Positions 1 to 13,707 of a stretch of 48,500 bases of DNA are shown piece after piece. Numbering within the stretch: the first letter of the stretch is position 1; every line of letters starts with the position of its first letter. Under the pieces are notes generated by a model that was not told the DNA's origin, did not search any database, and worked only from the letters and a program-made list of their open reading frames with translations. Origin of the DNA: Glandiceps talaboti (lineage: Eukaryota > Hemichordata > Enteropneusta > Spengelidae); NCBI RefSeq assembly GCF_964340395.1, contig NC_135563.1, forward strand, positions 18,038,651 through 18,087,150, given 5' to 3'. The translations under genes were made by a program, and so were the position numbers.

Positions 1-337
1 AAAACACCAAACATGGCCAGAAAATAGCCATATATCATGTTTATCTTGTGAAGGCCAAACAGATAAAACCCAGTTGAGTTTGACACATTTTTTACAAACT
101 TATATTATATACACAAAGGTGAAAGTTTTTGATGACATTTTCACTTCTCTACAATGTTGTACCAAAACCATAACAGAAACTAAGACATGAACTTTAATAT
201 TACATTGTTATGCTTTGTCCAAAAACCTTAGCAAAGACACACTGACATAAACTGATCTAGGTGTTAATATATCATTATTTAACTGATCTAGGTCTAATAG
301 GTGTTACATGTAATATATCATTATTTAACTGGTCAAC

Positions 338-343
338 TTTATT
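338..343 (-). promoter_or_regulatory. AATAAA polyadenylation hexamer just past the exon-9 donor
   Basis: Minus-strand AATAAA lies about 12 nt after the TGA (355-357) reached if the exon-9 donor is not used. It could serve a short alternative 3' end, but AATAAA is frequent by chance in AT-rich DNA. Confidence 0.3.
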
Positions 344-363
344 CGTTCACATTTTCAACTCAC

Positions 364-450
364 ATTTTCATCCATAATACTGCCACCAACATCTTCTGCT
401 TTCAACATAGTGCTATTCCTCTTGTCAGGAAGTGAGTAGAAAAGCTTCTC
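364..450 (-). CDS. NDRG-like: NDRG-like exon 9, last one visible
   Basis: 87 nt, phase 0-0. It encodes EKLFYSLPDKRNSTMLK then AEDVGGSIMDEN, matching L-D-P-x-x-T-x-x-L-K-M-A-D-x-G-G-x-x-x-x-x-Q. A GTGAGT donor follows (358-363), and in other NDRGs one more block plus a Ser/Thr-rich tail comes next. Without splicing, the frame reads V-S-stop (TGA 355-357) with AATAAA close behind. Confidence 0.9.
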
Positions 451-617
451 CTGAAAATTCAAAGTGAAATACGCCAAAGTTGGCACATCAAGTACTTCTA
501 AATCTCTAGTTTTGTAGTGTATAATATGACTTGATACTTGACTATTTGCAATGACATCAAGTTTTGCAAATAAAAGCATTTTTGAATGACTGTGGTATGT
601 GTAATGCTCTGTCTCTA

Positions 618-678
<61 letters not shown>

Positions 679-3600
679 ACTTACCACTTCCTTAGAATGT
701 GGAGACTGTGTTCCTGTTACAAGGAGAATGGGTGTTTTCACATCCTTCACTTTATGGGATACATCATTACGACTGAAACAAAGTATGAAAAAAATTAATG
801 ACCTCACATAAATGTTAACCTCATATCTGAACCTCAATAACAATGAGCAGGACAGATCTACAACCTGTACTAATATTCAATATCCTGCCATCTCATTTCT
901 ATGTTATTGTTATTGTTATTGTTAGCTATAATGTTCCCACATTATTATTATTATTATTATTATTAGCCTTTATTTCAACTCGATAGACTGTTGAGCCAAA
1001 TGGCTCTTTTCACACAGTGTCGAGTATTGCAAGTGCTATTCCTCTTGTCATTCTATCACACATTGCACTGTCATGGCACACACTGCAATGCGCTAATAAC
1101 ATATGCAGAAATGGCTTCAACCCTACTAGATTCTATCATTGCCATCTTTACTTGTAGTTACATACTTTCCATCGTGGTATTTTACTGTCACTGCTGAGTG
1201 ATATGAGTCTGACATACCATACAATTTATTGCTCATTAATATTAATTTTCCAAGTGTTACTAGCACATACATATGTACTTCTGTTGATTTATGAGCTCTT
1301 CATGTTGGCCTTTTTTAATTCTTGTGTGTACTACATACCACAATTGAGAAAAATATCCCAATATGATGAAAGTTGGCAAACAGGTGTCATCACAAATCTT
1401 ACTTTACAATACCAAACTATTATTAACTGCCTTGCGAGGCCTCTTCCTATAATTTACAGTGATATACACAAAAACTCTTTGCTAAGAAACTATGAACAAA
1501 TATATGTCTGTGGCATAAACCGTTGTGAGGTAAATTTTACGTTCATTTGAACTCTTTCAGTTGACTTTTATGACCTGCAAACAGAAAATAATTCATTTCA
1601 CACGGAAAAGAGAAACAAATTTATTGCATTTTGGGGTTATAATATCTGAATTTTAAAAATTTCGAAATTGCCATTTTCCAGCGAGAGGAAATTGAATTTG
1701 CGAGTCCAGAGACCCTTTAAGTCTTGCAATAACTATGAAATCAACTTAATACATATATTAATGTCTGAAGTGTTAATCTCTGCATATTCATTATTACTTG
1801 TGTATTGACATAAAAACTTTTATTTTAACTTCAAGATCACCGAGTAATAAGGATTACATCAGACCCTTCTTAAGTTCAGGTCCTACTTTTTCTATAGCTG
1901 ACAGTTGTTCATACCATACATTCTAATATCAACCTTTGAAAGTTGGACATCACAAGAATGGAACCTGGGTGTTGTGCCCAACTCATCCAAACAGTATAAA
2001 TGGGTAATTTGTAGGAGAGACTTAAGTCTATTAAATGAAACTTGCCAATACACTTTTATAACACATCGTGTTCATATAGCCATCACTGATTGGCTTAGAT
2101 CGTATCACATGGTATACACTAATATTGACCCATTGAGACCACAAATTGCAATGGGGGCACTACTTGCATTCGCGTTTCCTTAGCACTGAAGTCTTATCAG
2201 TGATTTGCTTTGGCTATAAAAAGAATTCCTCCCTGAAAATGTGATGTGTTATAAAGCACTTATTGCCTGGCCCTATATTTGGGCACTAGTAGACACCATA
2301 TTATCCCTCGTGCTTTAATATAAAACACTTATTGCCTGGCCCTATTCGGGCACTAGTAGACACCATATTATCCCTCATGCTTTAATATAAAACACTTATT
2401 GCCTGGCCCTATTCGGGCACTAGTAAACACCATATTATCCCTCATGCTGTTATATAGAAAATTTCCCTCTGCTTTTAGCTTTGGTAAATAGTTGCTACAT
2501 AACAGCCCTCATGGAAATAGCAATCTACTAGTGTCCTCATGGTCAGTGTATAATAAGTATATAATAGATTGTAGAATGGATTATATGCTCCTTATGGGGT
2601 TGAATCAGGTAGTATCATTATAGATTTACATACAGTACTTTCATATGTGGAAAAACACTTAATAATATTCATTACTTAAATCTCCATGTTTGACAACACA
2701 TTTCAGGCACTAACACAGCTGCTGTATTTGTCACACAACGAGATATAAATAGGAACATTCAGTCATCATCACCACGGCTTCTACATATACCAGTGATTAC
2801 TTGTTCATGTAAGTGGTATTTGCACTGCTGTGCATTAACAAAACCTGTTATTGCATAGTCATATGCAAATGGGCATGTTCTGTCCATGTACATGTAGATA
2901 CTAACACACACAAGAGTTTTTTGACAAATTTGCTATTTCAAATATTAAACAGTATAACTGAACAGTGTGGCTACTCGGAAGGGTATTTGCACTCTTGCAT
3001 CCGCTATAATGCTCATGGAAATATGACCATAGAGATCACCACAAACACAGGTGGAATGTGACATTAGAGATCACCACAAAAACTGGTGGAATGTATCATT
3101 AGAGATCACCACAAACACTGGTGGAATATGAGCATACAGAACACCACAGACACTGGTGAAAATACCAACTGTATATGCCAGATTTACACTCACAGCATAC
3201 AGTTCTGTCGATATGGCACAATAGAACGACTTAACTAGTTTATCACTTACTTCATGTATACCTGAATATATTTGGATAAATTGTGGGCGTTCATTCTCTT
3301 GTATAGGTTCTCATGGAACTCCTCAACAAGTTCTCTCTTGCCTTTGGTTTCCTGTTGAGAATTGTCACAGTATAATGGTGAAAGGCTTTATGACATTAGT
3401 GAGCTTAATTATGACAAGAAGATAAAACACATGACAAAACGATGTGGACTCTCCAACAACAGGTTTTTGTCAGGCACTTAGACAGAAAAACAGAGAGAAA
3501 AAAGACAAGAAATGCTAGTGTTGTTAAGGATTTTGACATTACGAAGTGCAGGGAACTACCATTATTAATCCACAGGAAGTGATTCTACTTCAATTTGTGT

Positions 3601-6600
3601 ATTTCATTTTTTAGTCTAAATTCCCCAAACTAGAAATATTCATGGAAACTACCATTTTCAAGTTTTTTATTCCAACTTTGTGACAAGCAAAGTGATCACC
3701 CTAAATAACGTTTTCCATGAAGAAACCCTTGGAAGTACCATTTAACATTTTTAATGTTTTCAACTTCCATAAATAATTTGAAAGTAGTACACACATCAAA
3801 GGAGAAGGGAAGACTGTGTGTTTAGAAAATACAACAAAAATTCATACTTTCACAATTTTCTTTTACAGAACAAAAATTGCAGACTATCATCAGATTTAAC
3901 CGAAACCATGACAAAAATATACATTGTTGTCAGTTATTGCCATTTTTTGCTGCAAACATGTTGGTCTTTTGCTGTTTTTTTTAGTTTTTCTCTGTTGAAA
4001 ATCTTGCTGTTGGCACAAACCAAAAGTAGAATCACTCTGTTATGTGAGATGCAGCTTATACATGGACACCAAGGTGACATTCAAGTGACACAGACATACA
4101 AGGCTACTGTACACAGATTTTGCCAATTCAAATTTCCAATTTTGTTGTCTGAAATTTTCCTACACGACATACATCAACAGCAAGTTCTTGATCAACACCA
4201 GCAATATGATCAGCATCATGCAATTGCACATATTCTAAATAAATAGCAAAAAGATCAATTTTTTTTTATTCATTTTTTTTTCTCATACAACTCTCATTTG
4301 AGTGTCCCTCGCGGTTGCCAACGTACAAACTGCTAATAACACATACACGAAGTCTACCGTAGAGGGTCCCCTGTTTTTTTCGTAACTCGCTATAAATGCG
4401 TCGAGTGGGTGATGAACAGTTTCTGTTAGGACTGGATGGACAAAGACAACTCTACAGGCATGGGAAGATAGGTGCAGAAAAAAGAGAGAAAACGTGAACA
4501 TTATGAAGATGGAATGCAAGCTATGTTAGTTGCAAAGTTACAAATGAATTGTACAAATTACATCCTAGTATAAAGGAAAAGAAAAAGAAAGTTATTATAT
4601 ACATGAAGCAGATTCCTCTAAACAAGGCATTACACTTTTAAAAAGTTTGCACTTTTATAGAATTCATGATATGCTCTGACAGCCTTATCAATGGAATGAC
4701 ATCCCACCACAAGGAAATGAAATCAAGCGTAGGCATGCTTTTTTTAAATAGAAATTTGGTACAAGTAAGCGTCAGGACATATTATTCATATTAATTGTCA
4801 GTATCAGGTGTTATTTTCACGATACACACAAAAATATCTCAAAGGGAAAAACATGTAGGGAACCCTTTACTATTTAAAAACAGTTGTTTGGTTACAAATT
4901 ATCTAACATGATTATTAAAAAAATATAAACAAGTGTATATAACTATTTATAGGATATAGTTTTGAGTCTATCATCTCTGTGGTAGAAACTATCAGAATCT
5001 CAACTGATATACTTTCGAGAAAGGACATATTTCTCACATCAACTATAAAACGTCTTTTTTGTAATTTCCTCAGTTCGTTTGACTTTAATCAAAAACAAAT
5101 AAACGGGCCTACAAAATGAATCATTTGCAAAAATTGTTTCTATGTCATCACTAGTTCCTACCACAAGAGACAGCTACAGTTATAAACAATAATTCGCAAA
5201 AATATTAGTACTTTTTTTGCAAGGAAAAAATCTTGTGAGTACAAGCATGCAATCTTAGTAGTATGAGAACTATAGGTTGGGGTGTCAATAGATTTGATTA
5301 TAAATATTCGTTAGGTGACAGGAAAACGATGAGTTTACCTCCAAGAAATCCTGGCAGGATAACATTGCAGAATCAGGAAAAAATGTAGAGAGAGACAAAA
5401 TGGCGTCAGTTTCACAAGCAGTTCAAGAAATAATGTCTACTATGAAAAAAAAAAGTATCGTCACTGAGAAGACATTTTTCACTACATTTCTTGTTTTGTT
5501 GTCGTACGGTATACTATCAGGATGCATGTCAACTTGTCCTGATGGCGTGTCACAACTGAGCTGACAGTCTGGATCTACCTTCTTTGTGAGTCCATTCAAA
5601 ACATTCCATCATTTTGCTGGGAAATCTGATACATCTCAAACATTCAACAGACTCAAGAATTTACTTTGGATTTTTTTTTTTTTTTTAAATTTTTATTTGA
5701 TAATTCTTTATTGGGTTCTTTCAACTGTATTATCGTCACTGCATGAAATAAATTCACTTCCTATACATGACGCCCTTTGTACTGTACCATATCAAAAATC
5801 AAGGGCTTGAAATTTTTTCCCATTGTTGCTACAGAATACAACTTATCAAAGGGGCATTTTGCAGGAATAGAAAAAAGATGGATTTGTAGAAGCACCATGT
5901 TGCAGTGTTGCATCTTTTTGAAGCTGCAATTTAAGCGCAATGTCATACAGCAGCACAGGAATTTTATAGCTGAGAACGGACGGAATATGACTAAATGATG
6001 TAAATGATAATTTACTAATACATTTATAATTATAATATTATTTTTACAAGACTCTACATCTATCTATTTACCCAATCTCTTTCAACATAATGATAAAAAC
6101 AATGAATATCGTGCAAGAGCTCTACACAGTACTTTATTCTACAAAACTAAGGCAGCCATACTTGTTCTGTTTAACCACTAATATGACACTCGGACATTAT
6201 AGCCTTACAATGAGCTCACGATACATTCACCACTTATTCACATGTGGAGGAGTGCTTTTAGACCTGTTACACCAAACATCCATTTGATCAAATAAAAATT
6301 GATGGCACTTACACCCAAACATACAAGTTGTCCAAATCTATGACAAGTTTCACTATATGGTACTGAATAGTCTAGTAGCTATATACGTGGTCATGTGGTC
6401 GTTTTCTACTATCACCTTCTCTCTCTCTCCACGTATAGTCAAATGGACAAATTCTACTGAAAATCTAACTAAATCTCCTGCTGTGAAAGGGTGAACAGCA
6501 CATGTCAGTTGTAATCTATCACACACTGACAGGCAGTTGTAATTGGTTTCAGTTTACCACAAATCCAACCTCAACCACCAGTCTTAAAGTCACGCCAGAC

Positions 6601-9600
6601 CTCGATAACGTCATCACATCTATTTCAATGTTCCAATAGCATTAAATTACTGCAGTCGATGGTAAGAACAGAATGTTGTGCTAGAGAAAGCCATTTGACT
6701 ATACAGTGGAGAGAGAGGTTGTGGAAACACATATAGTTACTAGATTATGCACTGATACACCATCATTGTACACTAAAATCATGCTTCAAGGATATAGTAC
6801 GTGACCCACTCTAATGCTATCTTTAAACCCCACCCCACTCAACTCCTAATTTCATTAATAATACAGCTAAGTGATTCACAAAAACGCTCCAATATACACT
6901 GTTTCACTCAATTTTTCTGTTTTGTCTATTTCTTGCCGACACACTATATCTACACTGTCAAGTACTTAAATTGTTCATCATACTCACACTTCCAAAATGA
7001 TGCCAAAGCAGGAATTTTTCTGTTGTTGGATTCATTCCTCGAGTTGTGAGCTGCCATGCTGCAACCTGTAATGACAAGGAACAGTCTTGTACATGTAGTA
7101 AGTCTGTCAAAATATCAGTGTACAGCTAATATATACACCTTACGTAAATTTTACAGATTAGAAATATGCATGAATGAGTAAGTATATATATACCTGGTAA
7201 ATTTTATGAAATCAAAAATATCTAGGAATATTTATTATCCTAGATAAATTTTACACAATTACTATTAGAAATGCATATGGATCAATCATGCTCATTGAAG
7301 GTATTTTTATGATTTGAAGCTCAAAGAAAGTGAGTTGTAGAGTCTGATTTATTTTGGTGCAGTCCTTCCCACATCCCCTGACCCTTTGTATTTCTGTACT
7401 ATTTACAACTTACTCTTCTAAGTAACTTCTACAAGATGATGTGTAGAAGTGACTTCTACATTTGACAGCCACATAGAAGTTACCAGCAATGTCCATTTTA
7501 TAAATGAATACTGAGCGACTCCATGCATCACTTAATCACAAGAGATGTTGACATGCATGGTACGACAATAACAATGGGCAATCACCACAGATGAACTAAG
7601 TCATATAATGGCCGTCAATACCTGCCCTGCTATATAATACACTGTCTCCAAAACAACAACAATCCTTGTGATTTGCATATTTGGGACCAATCCATAGCGA
7701 TCATCTCACATATATACAAATACGCATAACATATGGACAATTCCGGGAGCCACCATCAACACCCTACCCCATCCCACCCCCACCCAAGCATATTTTTACA
7801 GTATTAAGACATACAGCTATGAATAGGAATATTTTCAGTGGTAGACTATTGATTGATACCAATATTGTCCACTTATAGTATCAGATCTACTTTAATATTA
7901 GTAAATCTGGTGACTAATCATAGTTTAGAAAGAGACATTTATGCTGAATAATTAAATCATTACGTGATCACAGTCCGTAGTAGAGGGATCAAACCATTGC
8001 ATTTGTTTCCTATTTACCGTTCCAAAGTAACCATACTGTATTGTCAAGTCATTTATCCTTTCTACCTGAGCAATATTGTTAGGTATATAAAAAAAACACT
8101 GCCAGTTGCAAAAGACAGGATTAATCACAAAACTAATCATATCAAGAATATAAATCACAGGACTAGTCTAAAATCTGATGAATAATCATGTGACATACAC
8201 ACTGACATTAATCATGTGATTACCACTTGTAATCATGTGATTAACACTTGTAATCATGTGATTAAAATTCTTTCATGAAACTGTTTATTAATGACATGAT
8301 TGTTTTAGGAGATATTTTAAAACCACAGATTAAAGATGGAATAACAACTTTATTCACTGTTTTAATATAGAGCTGGGAAAAAATATTGAACTGAAATATG
8401 TATCAGTCGTTACTGTTGTAAATCTACTGGGCTCTTTAGCGGCAACTTCATCCATGAGATTGAGAGCAAAACACTATCTCTAACTTGAAATTAACGGTCG
8501 CTTCTATATTTATAAACATACATCGTTGAGGGCGTCCTTATCATTCCGCTTGTGCAAATGGATGAGAAGAGTGCCCACAACAACTGATCATTCAGTCTGT
8601 TATATCTTGTGTTCAGTAAATATTGCATAGCAATACACACCTTCTCCTGACTCCACTCAAGGAAACTAGATGGGTTAGCATTGCATTCCAGGAGACACAG
8701 GCCTAGGACTCGTCTTGGGTTATAAATCTGAAAAATACAAATGCGAATGCAAATACAAAGACAATTAAAAATATGAATATGATATGGATATGAATATGAA
8801 TATGAATATGAACGCAAATGCAAATACAAATACAAATACAAATACCAATACCAATACCAATACCAATACCAATACCAATACCAATACCAATACAAATACA
8901 AATACAAATAAGTTTTATATAGAGCTCTGGGACATCAATAGCAATACAACAAAATATGTTAAAATCTTTGACATCAGAAACACGTCAGAATTATACTAGA
9001 GATGAATCTATGACAATGAAACATCTCTGAGAGTGGATTGAAAGATGAAAGAAATTAGAAATTCATGTCTACAACAGATCTAAAATTATCCACACAAATC
9101 TCTGCAGATTACTATTCACCTTCATTTTATATCATTGAAAATATAGTTCAATGACATTTAGAAACAAAATGGAGGCAAAGTCTGACAAAAAATTCATAAA
9201 ATTTTTGGTGGGAAAACATGTCGAATTGAAATAAATACTTACAGTGTATCTAAGGAGAACACTGGCACCAGCTCCTTCCCCAAAACCAACTATTCCAGTA
9301 TCCGATGCAAAGCTGTGCACATTAACAGAAAGCAAATGATAAGGTTCTCCCCAGCACAACAGAAGTGCTGGTCAGTCATTACTTTACATGACTAATGATA
9401 TTCATAGGTTTATTAATATCAATGGATTTCATCTGCAGATTATATTAATATAATCAAACATATGAAGGTAACAAGCGACCTATCGGTCAGAATAGCTCCG
9501 CTGTTTTTTTTTTTTATTTAATTTTTTATTTTGGTGACATGTAGAAGTGGTTCAGGTCTTCACTATGCAGTTTTGTTTTAGCGATGCAATAAAGTGGTTA

Positions 9601-12600
9601 GTGGTTTCATATGATGTCTCACTATAAAACACATTTTACACAGAAGTTGGTAATGTATTGTACTTTTATACCATAGTCACCATTTTAAAACAAAAATCTA
9701 CTGTTATGAAAAATTGCACAAAATCTCAGAAAAAAATGACTGGGAAATGCACACAAGAAAAAGAAAAAAAGAGGATTTTGAGGTTGGCTATAAATAATTC
9801 CAGTGTCTTACAGCTGTAACCCTGGAAAATTTTAATGATGAATGAAATAAACTAGGGATCTAAAATAATTTTGAGGCAATTTGAATTTCAATTTTCTAAC
9901 AAATTTACAAAGTCAACAACATTCAACTTGTACTAGTTGTGGTAGATATATATAGGGAAGAAATGTATTAATCGCCATCTTAGTTTCCGTACGGCGACAA
10001 TCTCAAGTACCCGGAAGAGAGTCATTCTCAGCCATACGTTACAGTGGTAACACTCGTTCATGTTCGGTTACCTTTCACAAAGAAAACACAACGAAATGGT
10101 TGAAATGATCTTTTTTTTTATTTCTTTTCATCACAACAACAAAATCTGCGTGATTGATCAAAAGTGTTGTAAACTAAACCAGAAAGAATTATTGGACTGG
10201 CTAAACTTCCCGATGAACTGGAGTAAGGTCCCACTACTTCCAAGTAAGCCTCGATAGTACTATAGTACGTGAGAAAATCGTCTCAAACTAGCGATACAAC
10301 TTTCAAAATATAACTTGACATGTCTTCATTTGTTAGAGTTATACAATTCAAGACGGGTTTTCACTCGAAAACAACAATTCTGTGAATAATGACACTCTGA
10401 ACGCAGCGATTTCTCGGACGACGTTACCACTGTAACGTATGGCTGACAACGACTTGCTTCCGGGTTAGTCCCTCGTGCATACGGGTGGATTGTCGGCGAT
10501 TAATACATACATCGTCTGATATTTTAATTCACAGTGTTTCTTGTGACCGGCGCCTGTCAGCAGACTCTGCCATTTTTTTCATCATTCCATTGTATTTAAA
10601 CCTTGTACTTGACATTTCGCAATATTTATAATTCTCAACAAAATACCTCAACATGCCTCACTTCGCTCGTACTCAAAGCAGCCCCGCGCGGTATGATCAC
10701 TGACACTGATGACATGATGAGAGAGAACCTTTTCGGATTTACATGTAAAACGGGGAAAGATACGCAAAACATAATGCAAAGTCTGAAGCCAAATTAAAGT
10801 TGTAATTATTTTAATTATTTTTACTTGCCAAATATTTGCATTTTGGAAAGGCAAGACACGTTCATGTCGTTTAACTTTACATGTGAACTGTCGGCCATAA
10901 CTTCAACCGCATGTCTGGCATGCCCTTCCTTACGCAAGTTGTCTGAATTCTGGTTCACTGTCATTCCAAATTGCACGACAATATAGAATTAACCACAAGT
11001 TACACGTTATCTGAAAACATCACACTTTTATAGTGGGTCTGAAGTGTGATTTTAGTGAGTACCAAGAACGTCCTGTGTTGATACTCAAGATACTTGCTGT
11101 GGAAAATCGCTCGGTCAAATGAGGTCACCTTCAGCTTCTGGTCGAATCAGGATAGAGTATGCAAATGAGGATGTTGCGGACTGATTTGAAGTTTACAACC
11201 CTGTTTCGAACAAACGCTTGTGATTTGGGCGCCCAATGCGTAGAATTATGACTATAGCACATATTACATTGCTTGTTTGACGTCAATAGTGTCTTTTGAA
11301 AAGTGGCAGTTTACTTAAAGTCTCGTCGACTGATTTCCAATATGGCGTCGGTCATTATGCTCATTAACATATTCATTTTTTTTTCAAATTACAAAAAAAA
11401 AATCATAAAAAATAAAAATGAGGATGTGCTGACTTGAAATTAACAAATCTGAGTAAGCTACCCCCTGCGCATCAACACGCCAGATATCAAAGCAATCTAA
11501 TAAGAGGTTTTCAAGGAGTTGATGAAAATGACATTTTATGAAAAAAAATCATAAAAAATTGAAAATGGCACAGATCAACTTGGCATGAACAAATCTGAAT
11601 AGCCTCCCCCCAGGGAACATGCACACCAAATATCGAAGAATTCCGACTGTCACTTCCGGAGTAGATAGTAAAAATATAAAAGTTTGACGGACACCTATGA
11701 TTCACTCTACTCTCTATACCTCAATACCCACCTATACCTAAAGCTACGCTTTCAGCTTTCGCTGACAGCGGAGCTAAAAAAGGAACAGATAAGAAACACA
11801 CTAACTTGAATGTTTGTTATTGACCATAGGTGACCAGATTAAAAATGTGATATAAGGGACCTTCTTTATTTGCATTTTAAATACCACTACATCACAAAAC
11901 ACTCTCAATTATTGAAGTACAAGGTATCTAATATATATGCTACATGTATGACAAGAAATGTGGTCAAGGATAATGGGAATATGGTCGTTGATGTATGTGT
12001 CAAGAAGTGTGGTCATGGACGACACGTGTTAAGAAATATGGTATGATGACATGTGTTAAGAAATGCAGTCATGGATGTTGTGTGTATTAAGAAATGTCAT
12101 CAACATTAGGGATCTGTCTATATATACGCTGTGTATAGTGAGTTATACGAAAAGCGGTCATTGACAGTATGCTGTGTATAATGAATAAAGAAACAAGGCC
12201 AAGAGGTACAAGAATTTCAACACCCTACATTTGATTATAATGGGTTGCTATGGCAACTATGTATCTAAGTACAGTAACAATTGGATTGATTTCTTCCTAA
12301 TTGGATTGCAATGTGTTGCTATGACAATTACTCACGCAAGTGTAGTTAGAATTTGGTCAATTTCTTCCAACATAGTTTGCCAAATTTCTGATTATTAATA
12401 CTCTAACTAATTGATTCTCATTATGTATGGTCCTTTAAACCATTCATTACAAACTTTAATAGTAAATTATTAACAGAAATGCCAACAAACAACCAATCTT
12501 TCAGTCTGTGACATCCTACATACAAACTATTAACTTAATATCTAGCACAACTATTTGCAAAAACTTAGTCTATAGTGTTGTCCGTGACACCAATTCTTAA

Positions 12601-13641
12601 GATCTCTTGAAATGAAAGAGATCATTTGATACGTACCATGGGTGGATCTAGACTAGCAAGAACTAGAAAGTGAAAAGTAATAAGGTTATTGAGGCCCATA
12701 TCACTATGGAAACTACTTACCCAAGTGCATTTAGAATTGGGTCAATTTCTTCTGCTAGATGTTCAATTGATAAGAACTGATGACTGGAAAACAAGAGATA
12801 CAACAAATATTAAACAGAAATCCTTCAAAATGGCTCAGACTCTTTGCAGTTTCAAAAGGTCTGAGTTCCTGTGGTATTTTAGTGGATCAAGTTCTGGATC
12901 AAAATTATGCTATAACTTACAAGAAACTGATAAAAGTCTATTAAATTTTTATGTGATTTCCCCCTCTATTACCCACAGATACCTAAACCTTTCCATAAAC
13001 ACGGTTACAAACCGTCGTTAGGTACCTTTCATCATATTATTTTGAACCCATGATTTTCATCAATTCGTTCAATTTTCACAGGTTAAAATCCTTTCAGTAA
13101 AAAGAATTTTCTCATAATTAATAAAATATTGCCATCAATCATATGATTTGTTACGAAACTGAAATAACGAATTATTTCTCAATTTCAGAATTTTCAAAAA
13201 CAATTATTTACATACAGATAGTTTGCAAAATTCACAAACAAACAGAGACTATCAAGCATTAGTGTTTTTATAGGTAAGGGTGGTAAGCAGGTAAAATCTA
13301 CTTGGGATCCCCAGTCATTTTACCGGGTTCATACACAGACAAAAGTATGGCAGACTATATGGGCAACTATGAAACATTTTAACCTTTTCCCCCTTTCTGG
13401 TACCCATGGTTTCCCAACCTTTGCAAAAATACTGAAAGCATATATATTCAAAGCTATCACTTACAAAAAAAACCTATAGGACACAAACTTGTCCTATAGG
13501 ATCCTATATTGCAAAATTTGCCCTCTTGAGCTACCCTATTGGGCATTTTTTTGTACTATAGGAAAAAACTTCAGCATCCCTAAAGGGCATTTTTTTTCCT
13601 ATAGAGATCAATTCAAAATGTGCCCAGTTGAGCACCACTCT

Positions 13642-13707
<66 letters not shown>

